A stretch of DNA of 64,000 nucleotides from Mobiluncus sp034180645 (GCF_034180645.1 NZ_JAXFNY010000006.1:62001-126000), one strand, 5' to 3'; counted from the first letter of the stretch, positions 44,278 to 54,234 are shown. The notes: generated by a model from the letters alone, not told the origin. Numbers and translations: made by a program.

Positions 44278-45834
44278 ATGAGTTTTGTGTTCATCCAGAC
44301 CCCGGAGCCGAATCCAACCCCGGATACCGCCGTCAAGGAAGTCCTGGAAACTTCCCTGGACATCATGGCAGTTCTGGCTGCCAGTTTGGTCTGCATCCTA
44401 GCTTTACTGGTGGCTTCCCAGGTCATCGGGTTTTTGTTGCGTCGCTGGGGACGCAAACACCGCCTGATTAAATATCTGGAGCGTCGTTCCCGGGTGGGCG
44501 GATCTCTGACCTGTGTTGCTCTGGGGGCGACAATCGGGTGGCATTGGACAGTTCGCAACCCCAACGTTCCTGGTTACGACATAGTTTCACACAGCTTGCT
44601 GATTTTCATGATTGTAGCCGTGACGGTGTGGATGATTGAACTGTGCGCTGTCCTGGAGGACATGACCCGGACGCAGATTGAGGGCGGGTCGAAGCCGAAC
44701 CGTCTGGTTACGCAAGCTCAGGTCCTACACCGGGTTTCACAAGTTTTCTTCGGCGTTTTTGGGGCTATCGCGATTACGTTGACGTTTCCAGAAGCGCGTG
44801 CCGCTATGGGGTCGGTGCTGGCTTCTGCCGGCATTATCTCCCTGATTGCTGGCATCGCGGCACAAGGGGTGTTGGCCAATATGTTCGCTGGGCTCCAGAT
44901 TGCTTTCTCCGACCCGATTCGGGTGGGTGATGTAGTCGTTGTGCAAGGCCAGCAAGGCACGATTGAAGAAATCACGCTGACGTATATTGTCATTCATCTG
45001 TGGGATGAACGCCGCCTCATCCTGCCGTCCAAGAAATTCACCGAGGAACCTTTTGAGAACTGGACCAAACGGGACACCAATTTGTTGGGGATAGTGGAAC
45101 TGCGTGTGGATTGGCGTCTGCCGTTGGCGGCATTCCGTAACGAAGTGGATCGATTGCTCTCAGAAACGGATTTGTGGGATGGACGCACCGCCAGTGTGCA
45201 GGTCACAGACAGTTCCGAAGAAACCATGCTGGTGCGTTTGGTGGCGAGCGCCGCGAACTCCGGGGATTTGTGGGATCTCAAGTGTTTCTTGCGAGAACGC
45301 CTCATTGAGTGGATTCAAGGCGAAGCCTCCTACGCCCTGCCGCGCCGCCGCATTGAAACCGACAAAGTGACAGAAGTCAAGCTTCCCGTAGATGAAATCG
45401 AGATTGAGAAACAGGCTCGCGAGTTGGCTATCGCCACAATCCGGGAAGCGAACAGCGATCGCCACACCGCGGCCGCCGCGAAACAGGAGCACGAAGCTGT
45501 CCCGACTAATCCTTACGGGGAGCCGCTTTTAGACCAGTATGCCCGCAAAATTCAGGAAAGACGCCGCTCTTGGCGTTCTAAGGCACGGCATCTGGATGCA
45601 ACCCAGAGCGAAGCTCCCGGACAGCTTCTCCCCTCCCAAGATGCCCTGCAAGATACCAAGTTGATGAGTACCACCGCCACGATGACTTGTGACCGGCTCT
45701 ATTCCGGGACTCCCGATGCAGAGGAACGCCGCAAACTTGTCACGGGACCCAAACAAACTGACCGCAAGCCAACTGCTGACAGTGACAACACAACTAAAGA
45801 CACCATCCCACCTTCTGAGGAGGCACAGAAATGA
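44278..45834 (+). CDS. MscS-family mechanosensitive channel
   Basis: 518 residues. About four or five membrane helices occupy the first ~200 residues, including the pore-lining type segment (MGSVLASAGIISLIAGIAAQ then VLANMFAGLQIAFSDPIRVG), followed by the MscS beta domain (VVVQGQQGTIEEITLTYIVI, LPSKKFTEEPFENW). A long charged C-terminal tail of ~150 residues is predicted to be cytoplasmic and disordered. Such channels release solutes on osmotic downshock. The start follows a -10 by six bases. It overlaps the next gene by 4 bp. Confidence 0.9.
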   Translation: MSFVFIQTPEPNPTPDTAVKEVLETSLDIMAVLAASLVCILALLVASQVIGFLLRRWGRKHRLIKYLERRSRVGGSLTCVALGATIGWHWTVRNPNVPGYDIVSHSLLIFMIVAVTVWMIELCAVLEDMTRTQIEGGSKPNRLVTQAQVLHRVSQVFFGVFGAIAITLTFPEARAAMGSVLASAGIISLIAGIAAQGVLANMFAGLQIAFSDPIRVGDVVVVQGQQGTIEEITLTYIVIHLWDERRLILPSKKFTEEPFENWTKRDTNLLGIVELRVDWRLPLAAFRNEVDRLLSETDLWDGRTASVQVTDSSEETMLVRLVASAANSGDLWDLKCFLRERLIEWIQGEASYALPRRRIETDKVTEVKLPVDEIEIEKQARELAIATIREANSDRHTAAAAKQEHEAVPTNPYGEPLLDQYARKIQERRRSWRSKARHLDATQSEAPGQLLPSQDALQDTKLMSTTATMTCDRLYSGTPDAEERRKLVTGPKQTDRKPTADSDNTTKDTIPPSEEAQK

Positions 45835-46877
45835 GCCGGAGTAAACGCTCTCGGAAACCTGCTCCCGCCCAAACCCGCTCGACCACCCAAAATACGCCGA
45901 ATCCGGATTACCTGCGGATTATTACCTGCAATTTACAGTGGGGTACCCCAGCGGAGGGCTGGCCCGATATCCAAAAGGCGAATTCAAGAACGGGAGCATT
46001 TATCCGAGGTTTGTGGGAACGCTGTCGCAGTCTGTTCAAATCGGGTTCGGTCAATACTCGCACCCAGCTGACTGAGGAAAATCTGCGACAGACTGCCCTG
46101 GTACTCAAGCGGTTGAAACCGGATATTTTGGCGTTGCAGGAAGTCGACAAAGGACAGCGACGTTCTGGTTACCTCCACCAGGCGCGCATACTGGCGCAAT
46201 CTTTGCACCTGCCCTATTGGCGTATCGGAGCGTCTTACGCGGGTCAGTCCCAAGTCCTGCACCGCCGCCCTTTGGACAGCGAGTTAAAGGCGGAAAGCGG
46301 GTACGGTATCGCCCTGCTCTCCCGCTGGCCGGTGAAATCTTGGCACTTTAAACGGCTCGGCAGAGTCCGGGCCCGCATAGTGTGGGGCAGCGACCCGTGG
46401 AAGGGATTTTCTCACGGCTTTCTCGAGGGTTTACGTGACCTTCCCGATGCTGCAAAAAGGACCGGGATTCGGTTTGGTCAGATGCGAGTGCTGTTGGCGG
46501 CCCGGCTGGCTACTCCGCTGGGGACCGTTGCTCTAGGCACAACCCACCTCGAAATTCACCGCCCCACGGCCGCTTCTCAGCTGCGGCGTGCCTGGCGTTC
46601 CCTCTACCACCTGCGTTCTGAATCATGCCTGCTAGTGGGGGATTTCAACCTGCGCGATTACCACATCGACAAAGTGCTACAGCCTTTGCCCGCAGAACAA
46701 CACCCCGAACTGCATGCGGCAATCCCGTCGTATCCGGCAGACAAGCCGTGGATTGCCCTGGATCAGTTGCTGGGCAACGGTTGGGAGTTGGTGGGCGAAC
46801 CGCGAGCTTTGCGTCTGCCCATCTCGGATCACCAGGCAGTCATCTACGATTTGCGCCCCGTAAAGGCCGCTCAATAG
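45831..46877 (+). CDS. Endonuclease/exonuclease/phosphatase (EEP) family protein
   Basis: 348 residues. EEP-fold motifs: CNLQWG, ILALQEVDKGQRRSG (metal-binding Glu), TTHLEIHRP, VGDFNLRDYHID and the C-terminal LPISDHQAVIYDL (Asp-His pair). The family includes nucleases, sphingomyelinases and inositol phosphatases, and the substrate cannot be told here. There is no signal peptide. ATG overlaps the MscS stop by 4 bp; GAGGAGG lies inside the MscS end as RBS. The two genes are a coupled pair. Confidence 0.82.
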   Translation: MSRSKRSRKPAPAQTRSTTQNTPNPDYLRIITCNLQWGTPAEGWPDIQKANSRTGAFIRGLWERCRSLFKSGSVNTRTQLTEENLRQTALVLKRLKPDILALQEVDKGQRRSGYLHQARILAQSLHLPYWRIGASYAGQSQVLHRRPLDSELKAESGYGIALLSRWPVKSWHFKRLGRVRARIVWGSDPWKGFSHGFLEGLRDLPDAAKRTGIRFGQMRVLLAARLATPLGTVALGTTHLEIHRPTAASQLRRAWRSLYHLRSESCLLVGDFNLRDYHIDKVLQPLPAEQHPELHAAIPSYPADKPWIALDQLLGNGWELVGEPRALRLPISDHQAVIYDLRPVKAAQ

Positions 46878-46933
46878 CCCTTTGGCATCGCAGTAGTAGC
46901 CATCCGGGAGGAAGCTCGCGAGCCCGAGCGGGT

Positions 46934-46973
46934 AAAAAATTTCCCAGGCCGATGATGACGCCAGCCTGGGAAA
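46934..46973 (-). terminator. Intrinsic terminator of eno
   Basis: TTTCCCAGGC (46940-46949) / GCCTGGGAAA (46964-46973), a perfect 10-bp stem, followed on the minus strand by TTTTTTACC. Confidence 0.85.
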
Positions 46974-46993
46974 CTTATGGAAACGAAATGAAC

Positions 46994-48271
46994 TTAGCCG
47001 CGGAAGCGCGGGAATGCGGACTTACCGGCGTAAACGGCGGCATCGCCAAGCATATCTTCGATACGCAGCAACTCGTTGTACTTGGCGACGCGTTCGGTTC
47101 GAGCCGGGGCTCCAGTCTTAATTTGGCCTGCATTGGACGCTACCGCCAGATGCGCAATCGTGGTGTCCTCGGTTTCGCCCGAACGATGCGAAGTCATGGT
47201 GTGGAATCCCGCCCGGTGGGCCATCTCGATAGCTTCGAGTGTTTCGGTCAGCGAACCAATCTGGTTGACCTTTACCAGCAGAGCGTTTGCCACACCTTCC
47301 TTGATGCCACGCTCTAGGCGTTCGGGGTTCGTAACGAACAGGTCGTCGCCCACCAGCTGCACCTTGTCGCCAATGGCGGCGGTGAGTTTCTGCCAGTCCT
47401 CCCAGGCGTCTTCGTTCAACGGATCTTCAATGGAAACAATCGGATACTTTTCAATCAGTTCCTCGTAGTATTTCTCCATGTAAGCCGCATCGCGGGCTTC
47501 TCCCTCGAAGTTATACTTGCCGTTCTCGTAGAACTCAGAAGAAGCTACGTCCAGAGCCAATGCCACGTCCTTGCCGGGCTTGTAACCGGCCTTTTCGATA
47601 GCAACCAGAATCAAATCGAGAGCTTCCGCGTTAGACTCCAGGTTCGGAGCAAACCCGCCTTCGTCGCCCAAACCGGTGGCCAGACCCTTGTCCTTCAAAA
47701 CGGACTTCAGGCAGTGGTACACCTCAGCGCCCATCCGCAACGCTTCGGCGAACGTCTCGGCACCAATCGGGGCAATCATGAACTCTTGAATGTCCACGTT
47801 GGAATCCGCGTGGGATCCACCGTTCAGGATATTCATCATCGGCACTGGCAAGACGTGAGCATTAGGACCGCCGAGATACTCGAACAGTTCCAGACCGGCA
47901 TCCTCGGCCGAAGCCTTCGCCACTGCCAGGGACACGCCCAGAATCGCATTCGCCCCCAGTTTGCCCTTATTGGGAGTGCCGTCCAGGTCCATCATTGCTG
48001 CGTCAATACTGCGCTGTTCGACGGTATCAAATCCCACCAGCTCGGGAGCAATAATGTCATTTACCGCCTTGACCGCGTTTAATACGCCCTTACCCTGGTA
48101 ACGTCCCTTATCACCATCGCGGAGTTCCACCGCTTCGAACTGGCCGGTCGATGCGCCAGAAGGAACCGCAGCGCGAACCATACCCCCTTCGTACTCAAGC
48201 TCGACTTCGACCGTGGGGTTACCGCGGGAATCGAGAATTTCGCGACCGTAAATACTTTCGATGATTGCCAA
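46994..48271 (-). CDS. eno: Enolase (phosphopyruvate hydratase)
   Basis: Glycolytic enzyme converting 2-phosphoglycerate to PEP. 425 residues. Motifs: SIYGREILDSRGNPTVEVEL, VPSGASTGQFEAVELRDGDK, the Mg ligands in VSIEDPLNEDAW and VQLVGDDLFVTN, and the catalytic Lys in LLVKVNQIGS. I set the start at TTG 48271, where AAGGAG precedes by seven bases and IIESIYGREI is the family N-terminus; the in-frame reading to 48340 is not supported. The TTG start is unusual for so highly expressed a gene. Confidence 0.95.
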   Translation of the reverse strand: MAIIESIYGREILDSRGNPTVEVELEYEGGMVRAAVPSGASTGQFEAVELRDGDKGRYQGKGVLNAVKAVNDIIAPELVGFDTVEQRSIDAAMMDLDGTPNKGKLGANAILGVSLAVAKASAEDAGLELFEYLGGPNAHVLPVPMMNILNGGSHADSNVDIQEFMIAPIGAETFAEALRMGAEVYHCLKSVLKDKGLATGLGDEGGFAPNLESNAEALDLILVAIEKAGYKPGKDVALALDVASSEFYENGKYNFEGEARDAAYMEKYYEELIEKYPIVSIEDPLNEDAWEDWQKLTAAIGDKVQLVGDDLFVTNPERLERGIKEGVANALLVKVNQIGSLTETLEAIEMAHRAGFHTMTSHRSGETEDTTIAHLAVASNAGQIKTGAPARTERVAKYNELLRIEDMLGDAAVYAGKSAFPRFRG

Positions 48272-48365
48272 CTGAGTCTCCTTATGTGACAGGTTGTTAT
48301 TTTTCCGCCGCTCCGCCCGAAAGAGGGCACAGGCAGCCACTCCTATTCTTTCGTTAAAATGCGCA

Positions 48366-48393
48366 TTTGTCCGGGGATTTCTCCCCGGACAAA
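48366..48393 (-). terminator. Hairpin between the lipoprotein gene and eno
   Basis: TTTGTCCGGGG (48366-48376) / CCCCGGACAAA (48383-48393), a perfect 11-bp stem. The minus strand continues TGCGCATTTTAAC. It may end the mfd-lipoprotein transcript or lower read-through into eno. Confidence 0.7.
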
Positions 48394-48439
48394 CAAATTT
48401 TTCTCGATTTAACTTTCCAGTTCTCGCCGCAGTTTTCGC

Positions 48440-49030
48440 TTACTGCTGGGCCTGACCCATCATCTGCATTTGCGCGGCACGTTGCTGAATCAGCTGAATA
48501 GTTTGATTCATCCGATTCGACAGCTTCGCATTATCTAGGTCGAAACCGGCCTGGTAAGCCTGTTCAATCTGCGCTGCCACCTGCGAATTGACCGGTGACA
48601 CACCCAACTCGTGAGCGACTCCCTGATCTGTGGCGGTGGCGCACAGCAACAGTTGCATGACATCGCGAGTTTCGGGGGACATCTGTGCAGGGTCCACCTT
48701 GAACAGGTCGGTTTTAATCTCATCAAGCTGCGGGCACTGCGAGAGCAAATCCTTGCCGCCTTCGTTGAGAGTCCGCAAATAACGTAGGGCATAAATGCGT
48801 GCGGTCTGCATATCCGGCGTGTCGTTGAGGTTAATTCCCGCTTCGGCCAGTTCTTTGGTGACCGTTCCGATTTGCGCTTCGGTGACGACCCATCCATCAC
48901 CATAGGCGGCTACTCCTGGTTTCGCTTCGCACCCGCTCAGCAGTCCCCCCGCGAGCGCCAGCGCGGCAACGCCCGTCATCAGCTTGGTTGCGGTTTTTGT
49001 GGTTTTGGTCACGAGGGACTTTTCCGCCAT
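48440..49030 (-). CDS. Lipoprotein with SurA-N-like region
   Basis: 196 residues from ATG 49030 (GAAGGGAAA upstream). Signal peptide with lipobox GGLLSGCEAKP (lipidated Cys34). The mature part (VVTEAQIGTVTKELAEAG and a Gln/Met-rich C-terminal helix) resembles the N-terminal helical region of SurA/PpiC-type chaperone lipoproteins, but without a PPIase domain. The final ~20 residues are Gln/Met-rich. It lies 67 bp downstream of mfd and ahead of eno. A folding role in the envelope is inference. Confidence 0.75.
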   Translation of the reverse strand: MAEKSLVTKTTKTATKLMTGVAALALAGGLLSGCEAKPGVAAYGDGWVVTEAQIGTVTKELAEAGINLNDTPDMQTARIYALRYLRTLNEGGKDLLSQCPQLDEIKTDLFKVDPAQMSPETRDVMQLLLCATATDQGVAHELGVSPVNSQVAAQIEQAYQAGFDLDNAKLSNRMNQTIQLIQQRAAQMQMMGQAQQ

Positions 49031-49097
49031 CGTTTTTCCCTTCAATAGTCCGGCCCAACGTTCCCATCTTAGCTTTTCTTTGACTGGGGAGGGAATT

Positions 49098-52000
49098 TTA
49101 AACCAGGGGTTTGATGACGCCTCGAATGACTTTCTGTACCCATTCCATGAGCTCCAGGTCCACAATCGGAGTTTCGCTCAACCCATTTTTCCTGGTTGGG
49201 GCGGGTATGAACAATTCGCGCGTAGTCAGTTTCAGCCGAGCCCCCGGATACAGGCGCCGCAGACGTGCCATCTGTGAATCTGCCAACTCAACGGGCGCAA
49301 AGCGAATGAATTTACCCAAGACCTTTATTTCCTGCACCTTTTGAGTCCGCGCCAGGTTACGCAGTTTCGCGACTGCCCCCAATCGTTCAAACGGTTGCGG
49401 AGGTCGTCCGTAGCGGTCGGTCATTTCCTCCATTAACTGGTCAATCTCCTCATCAGTGGTAGCCGAGGACAGACGCGTATAGGCATCGAGACGCAGCGAC
49501 TGCACATCCAGATAGTCCTCTGGAATGTAGGCATCTATGGGCAGCTCAATAGACACACTGGTGTCTTCTGGGGCTTCCTGGCCTTTATAGGCCGCTACCG
49601 CCTCGCCCACCATGCGAACATACAGGTCAAAACCAACTCCGGCGATATGTCCGGACTGTTCGCCACCCAACAGGTTGCCGGCCCCGCGAATTTCCAGGTC
49701 TTTCGTAGCGATAGCCATCCCAGACCCCAGTCCGGTGTTGGTTCCAATCGTTTTCAGTCTCTCAAAAGCCGTTTCATTCATAGTAATGTCGGACGGATAG
49801 AGGAAGTAAGCGTAGCCTCGTTCCCGCCCGCGGCCGACTCGTCCGCGCAGCTGATGCAGCTGGGACAGACCAAAGCGATCCGCGCGGTCCACGATGATTG
49901 TGTTGGCGCTGGTCACATCCAACCCGTTTTCGACAATTGTCGTGGACACCAGCACATCGAATTCTTGGTTCCAGAAATCCACCATGACCGATTCCAGCTG
50001 TTTTTCCGACATTTGCCCGTGGCCCACCCGAATCCGCGCTTCGGGCACCAGCTCGGCGAGGTGAGCGGCAACCTTATTGATGGATTGCACGCGATTATGC
50101 ACGAAAAATACCTGGCCGTCACGCAAAAGCTCGCGCCGGATAGCGGCCGCAACCTGCTTATCCGAGTAGGCTCCCACGTAGGTCAATACCGGGTGGCGGT
50201 CCTCCGGCGGGGTGGTGAGGGTGCTCATGCCACGAATGCCGGTGATTGCCATTTCCAGGGTGCGCGGAATCGGGGTGGCGCTCATGGTCAAAACGTCAAC
50301 GTTAGCACGCAAAGCCTTGAGGGCTTCCTTGTGCTCCACCCCGAAACGTTGTTCTTCATCAATCACCACCAGACCCAGGTCTTTAAACCGAACATTGCCC
50401 GACAGCAGGGCGTGGGTTCCGATTACGACTTCGATAGAGCCGTCTTTCAACCCGGCCTTAATCCGAGTGGCCTCTTTGGCAGTAGTAAAGCGCGACAGCG
50501 CGGCTACCGTCACCGGGAATCCCGCAAAACGGTTCGTAAACGTTTCCTCATGCTGGCTGACCAGCAGGGTCGTCGGAGCTAGAATTGCCACCTGCTTGCC
50601 GTCCTGAACAGCTTTAAAGGCCGCGCGTACCGCTATCTCGGTTTTTCCGTAACCCACGTCGCCGCAGACCAGCCTATCCATCGGAACGGTTTGTTCCATG
50701 TCGTGCTTGACTTCATCAATGACCGTGAGCTGGTCGGGAGTTTCCACGAACTCGAAACTATCTTCCAGCTCGCGTTGCCAGGGGGTATCCGGGCTGAAGG
50801 CATACCCGGTGGTGGCTTGGCGAATAGCGTAGAGACGCACCAGTTCGCGAGCGATTTCTTTCACCGCTTTGCGGGCTTTGGACTTCGTTTTTGCCCAATC
50901 TGCCCCGCCCATTTTTGACAGCGCCGGGGATTCTCCGCCCACATACTTCGAGAGCAAGTCCAGGGAATCGGTAGGAACCCAGAGCTGATCAGCGGGCCCG
51001 TTGCGTTTGCTGGGGGCGTATTCCAAAACCACGTACTCTTTCGAGGTGGTTTCTCGACCTCGTCCCATGGTGCGCTTCGACAGTTTTACAAAGCGTCCGA
51101 TGCCGTGGTGCAGGTGAACCACGTAGTCTCCCTGGTTCAACGTGAGAGGGTCAATGGCTTTACGTCGTCTGGCGGGGAGGTTTGCCTTGTCGGAGGCATG
51201 GCGGGACTTCTTTTTGCCCAAGACCTGTGCCTCACCTACCACCAAAAGTTGCGCTGCGGGGACCTGGTACCCCTCGTCCAGGGGTGCCACCGTAATCTGT
51301 ACCGCGCCGCTGCTCGGCACTGTGGCATCCGCAACCACCTTCGCCGGGACATCTGCCTCGCTGAGGACATCCCGCAGACGGCTCGCCATCCCCCTACCTG
51401 TCGTAGTAATCACGACATTCCAGTTTTGTGACACCAAATCGCCGATTGTACCAATCAGTCCAGTTTCTCCGGCGGGAGGCTCCATCACGATTTGCGCCGC
51501 CACGTTCTGAGCGTTCTCGCCCACCGCAAAAGGAGAGACGAACACGGTGTCCATACGCGCCTCTTGGGCGGCGGCGTGGAGCTGTTCCAAGGTCAAAAAC
51601 GAAGCCTGTTCAATCTCCAGGGGCACTTCCCCGCCGCCCGCGGCCGCTGACCAGGAAGCCGCCAGGAACTCTTGGGTCGTTTCCACCAGTTCTTTCGCGC
51701 GTGCTTCCAAACGGGGACGATCGGTTGCCACCAGACGGGCTCCGGGCGGTAGCAGGGAAAACAGGGGCACCATTTCCGCTCCCAGCAGTGGACTCAAGGA
51801 TTCCAATCCTTCGCCGTACTTGCCCTCGGCTGCCAGATTCAGTAATTCAGCAGCTTGGGGCATTTGGTCGGCCAGGCTGGCGGCCCGCTCTCGCGCCGCG
51901 TCGTCGAGGAGCAGTTCACGGCAGGCCGGGGCGACCAGTTCCCGGATGTCGCCGCCAAAAGTTCGTTGATCCGTTGCCGTAAACGCCCGAATGGTGTCTA

Positions 52001-52595
52001 CCTCGTCGCCAAACAGTTCTATACGCACGGGATGGGCGGCTGTGGGCGAAAAAACATCAATCAGACCCCCACGCACCGCAAACTGACCGCGCGTTCCGAC
52101 CATATCAACCCGTTCGTAACCCAAACGCAACAGGTCCGCAGCCATGGCGTCACGCTCATAAGCGTCTCCCACCCGCACCGTAAACAGGGGATAGTTAGCG
52201 ATATGCGCGTTCACCGGGGCTAGAGCGGCTCGCATAGGCATGACCAGAAAATGTACCGCATCTGACGGATGGGGATGCGTCACCCGATGCAAAGCCCAAA
52301 TTCGGCGCGCCATCGTGTCTGCCCGGGGGGAAAGCCTCTCGTGCGGCAAGGTTTCCCAGTCAGGAAACAGCTCCACTCCAGCAGTGTAAGCTCCCAGCTC
52401 ACGTGCCAATTGGGTGGCGGCACGAGTGCTCGGCGCGAGGACCACGGTTAGACCTTCGCGGCCACCAGGCAAACCCGCAATGAGCGGGGCGTAAAACCCG
52501 GGGGGCGACACGTATTCGCACACCGAACCCGCCGCATCAGGCTCCAGGCCTGCCAAAGCAGCCCCGGTCTCCTCCAGTAAACCGTGCAAACTCAT
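49098..52595 (-). CDS. mfd: Transcription-repair coupling factor Mfd
   Basis: Removes RNA polymerase stalled at DNA lesions and recruits UvrA. 1165 residues, full length. UvrB-homology N-terminus, RNA polymerase interaction domain (LNQGDYVVHLHHGIGRF), helicase motifs GDVGYGKTEIA (Walker A), VIDEEQRFG, TMSATPIPRTLEMA, VENGLDVTSANTIIVDRAD and QLRGRVGRG, and a C-terminal TRCF domain. It is 51 bp downstream of pth and in the same run as rplY-pth-mfd. Confidence 0.97.
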   Translation of the reverse strand: MSLHGLLEETGAALAGLEPDAAGSVCEYVSPPGFYAPLIAGLPGGREGLTVVLAPSTRAATQLARELGAYTAGVELFPDWETLPHERLSPRADTMARRIWALHRVTHPHPSDAVHFLVMPMRAALAPVNAHIANYPLFTVRVGDAYERDAMAADLLRLGYERVDMVGTRGQFAVRGGLIDVFSPTAAHPVRIELFGDEVDTIRAFTATDQRTFGGDIRELVAPACRELLLDDAARERAASLADQMPQAAELLNLAAEGKYGEGLESLSPLLGAEMVPLFSLLPPGARLVATDRPRLEARAKELVETTQEFLAASWSAAAGGGEVPLEIEQASFLTLEQLHAAAQEARMDTVFVSPFAVGENAQNVAAQIVMEPPAGETGLIGTIGDLVSQNWNVVITTTGRGMASRLRDVLSEADVPAKVVADATVPSSGAVQITVAPLDEGYQVPAAQLLVVGEAQVLGKKKSRHASDKANLPARRRKAIDPLTLNQGDYVVHLHHGIGRFVKLSKRTMGRGRETTSKEYVVLEYAPSKRNGPADQLWVPTDSLDLLSKYVGGESPALSKMGGADWAKTKSKARKAVKEIARELVRLYAIRQATTGYAFSPDTPWQRELEDSFEFVETPDQLTVIDEVKHDMEQTVPMDRLVCGDVGYGKTEIAVRAAFKAVQDGKQVAILAPTTLLVSQHEETFTNRFAGFPVTVAALSRFTTAKEATRIKAGLKDGSIEVVIGTHALLSGNVRFKDLGLVVIDEEQRFGVEHKEALKALRANVDVLTMSATPIPRTLEMAITGIRGMSTLTTPPEDRHPVLTYVGAYSDKQVAAAIRRELLRDGQVFFVHNRVQSINKVAAHLAELVPEARIRVGHGQMSEKQLESVMVDFWNQEFDVLVSTTIVENGLDVTSANTIIVDRADRFGLSQLHQLRGRVGRGRERGYAYFLYPSDITMNETAFERLKTIGTNTGLGSGMAIATKDLEIRGAGNLLGGEQSGHIAGVGFDLYVRMVGEAVAAYKGQEAPEDTSVSIELPIDAYIPEDYLDVQSLRLDAYTRLSSATTDEEIDQLMEEMTDRYGRPPQPFERLGAVAKLRNLARTQKVQEIKVLGKFIRFAPVELADSQMARLRRLYPGARLKLTTRELFIPAPTRKNGLSETPIVDLELMEWVQKVIRGVIKPLV

Positions 52596-52646
52596 GAATG
52601 AACCTGACCCCCTAAGTTCAGACCTGACTTGGGAACGCGCCGCCCC

Positions 52647-53315
52647 TTACTTGGGGTTGCCCAAATGTAACCTGGCTTGAGCTTTCGCCAGTCCGTTTTC
52701 CGCAATATCCGTCACGCATTGTACCGCTCGGTCCAAAACCTCATCGAGGATACTTTGCTGGGACTTCGGGATACGTCCTAGAACCCAGTTGATGACGTCA
52801 GACCCCTCCCCGGGCAATTTGACCGGACGCCCGATACCGATGCGTAAACGCGCAAAATCTTTCGTACCCAAAGACTTTTGGATTGATTTCAACCCGTTGT
52901 GCCCGCCATCGCTGCCGCCAACTTTCAGCTTTGCGTAACCCATTTCGAGGTCTAACTCATCATGAACCACCAGCAGGCGCTCGGAGCCAAGCCGGTAGTA
53001 ATCCAGCAGTTCTTTCACCCCCGAACCGGATTCGTTCATGAACGAGCCGGTGTGAGCCACGATAATCTTGGGGGCATCGACCCCGTAGCCCAAGCTCACT
53101 GTTGCCACGCGCGCCACCACTCCCGCACGCGCCAGAGACTGATTCCGATACGTTTGGCCAGATTGCTTTACGAAGCGATCAGTCACCAGGTATCCACAGT
53201 TGTGCCGGGTTCCGGCATATTTTTCACCGGGATTGCCGAGCCCCACCACGAGCCAGGTTCCCTCCTCGTCTACCAGACGAGAGGGATCCAAACGTGGTTC
53301 GTGAGTGGGGCTCAT
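52647..53315 (-). CDS. pth: Peptidyl-tRNA hydrolase
   Basis: Recycles peptidyl-tRNAs released from ribosomes. 222 residues from ATG 53315 (GGA seven bases upstream; a TTG at 53330 is an alternative). Motifs: LVVGLGNPGEKYAGTRHNCG (catalytic His), HTGSFMNESG, VVHDELDLEMGYAKLK, GGSDGGHNGLKSI and RLRIGIGRP. The N-terminal ~20 residues precede the usual start of the fold. rplY ends 32 bp upstream; the rplY-pth pair is standard. Confidence 0.95.
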   Translation of the reverse strand: MSPTHEPRLDPSRLVDEEGTWLVVGLGNPGEKYAGTRHNCGYLVTDRFVKQSGQTYRNQSLARAGVVARVATVSLGYGVDAPKIIVAHTGSFMNESGSGVKELLDYYRLGSERLLVVHDELDLEMGYAKLKVGGSDGGHNGLKSIQKSLGTKDFARLRIGIGRPVKLPGEGSDVINWVLGRIPKSQQSILDEVLDRAVQCVTDIAENGLAKAQARLHLGNPK

Positions 53316-53347
53316 CAGCAATCCAAGCAAGTGTCAGAAAACCGCTA

Positions 53348-53974
53348 CTACTCAGCGGATTCTTTGGTTTCTTCCGCAGCCTCAGCCTCGGTAGTTTCTT
53401 CTTCCGCAGCCGGCGCCTCGGGAATTTCAACTTCCTGCGGAGTGGTGACGCTCAAGACAATCGCTTCCGGATCGGTCTTGGCTTCCACGCCCTCAGGCAA
53501 CTTGATGTCTGCCACGCTCAACACCACGCCGTCTTCCAATCCGTCCACGCTGACCTCGATCTTTTCCGGAATAGCAATAACCGGAGCAAAAATTTCCATG
53601 TTCAGCAGGTCTTGGTTGGCAACCAAACCAGCCATAGGCTCGCCGATGATTTCGATAGGCACTTCCACGTCCACCTTTTCATCGGCCTTCACCAGCAGCA
53701 GATCCATGTGCATAATCTGGCGCTTTACCGGGTGACGCTGAATGTCCTTGACCAGGACCATCGCCGGGTCTTTCAGGCCCTTCAGGGAAATAACGGCATT
53801 CGCGTTGTCCTTCACCAGCAGGAAAGTGTCGTGGTAGGGCAGCAGCAGGTGCACCGGATCGGTGCCGTGGCCGTAGAGAACTGCCGGAATCTTGTCGGCG
53901 ACCCGAGCGCGGCGAGCAAATCCCTTACCAAAATCCGTGCGCTGTTCGACTTGCAAAGTGGGGTTATCAGCCAT
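53348..53974 (-). CDS. rplY: 50S ribosomal protein L25 (general stress protein Ctc form)
   Basis: 5S rRNA-binding protein, 208 residues, the long Ctc-type form with a TL5 C-terminal domain. RTDFGKGFARRARVADKIPA matches the N-terminal 5S-binding region; LMHMDLL-type strands (here IMHMDLLLVKADEKVDVEV) and VANQDLLNME mark the second domain. The last ~35 residues are very acidic (EETTEAEAAEETKE). ATG 53974 follows TGGAGG. The ~400 bp upstream holds no protein gene but a candidate small RNA. Confidence 0.93.
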   Translation of the reverse strand: MADNPTLQVEQRTDFGKGFARRARVADKIPAVLYGHGTDPVHLLLPYHDTFLLVKDNANAVISLKGLKDPAMVLVKDIQRHPVKRQIMHMDLLLVKADEKVDVEVPIEIIGEPMAGLVANQDLLNMEIFAPVIAIPEKIEVSVDGLEDGVVLSVADIKLPEGVEAKTDPEAIVLSVTTPQEVEIPEAPAAEEETTEAEAAEETKESAE

Positions 53975-54113
53975 GTTTTGTATCCTCCAAAATATGAAAT
54001 CAGTTTGTGTTTTCCCGGGAGGACCGCGGAATTCTGTTGCGGGACCACCTTTCCGAAGTTTCGTTCCTCCCCTTACGGGTGGGCAGACGACTCCGTTTCA
54101 TGCCATGAGACAG

Positions 54114-54147
54114 AAAAACCCGCCATGCTCAAAAAAGCAAAAGCGGG
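54114..54147 (-). terminator. Intrinsic terminator of the candidate small RNA
   Basis: CCCGC (54119-54123) / GCGGG (54143-54147) with an inner TGCT/AGCA stem, followed on the minus strand by TTTTT (54114-54118). Confidence 0.7.
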
Positions 54148-54234
54148 CGAAGGGCATCCGGCAAAGTTACCGGGCCGCGTCGATAACGGTTCACGCCGCG
54201 GAATGACCGCCACGTTCCCCCTCGCCGAGGCAAC
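54114..54234 (-). ncRNA. Candidate small RNA upstream of rplY
   Basis: A promoter-like pair TTAGCA (54265-54270), 18 bp, TATTAT (54241-54246) on the minus strand predicts a start near 54234. About 120 bp later there is an intrinsic terminator with five Ts. Between them are several stems (GCGG/CCGC, CCGG/CCGG) and no credible ORF. No gene on this strand upstream needs that terminator. It lacks the SRP RNA core motif and 6C loops, so I cannot assign a family. It could alternatively be an attenuated leader of rplY. Confidence 0.4.

Noticed and set aside
54114..54234. SRP (4.5S/ffs) RNA
   Set aside because: Length fits the short form, but the conserved GGTCAGG/GGAAGCAGC apical motif is absent.
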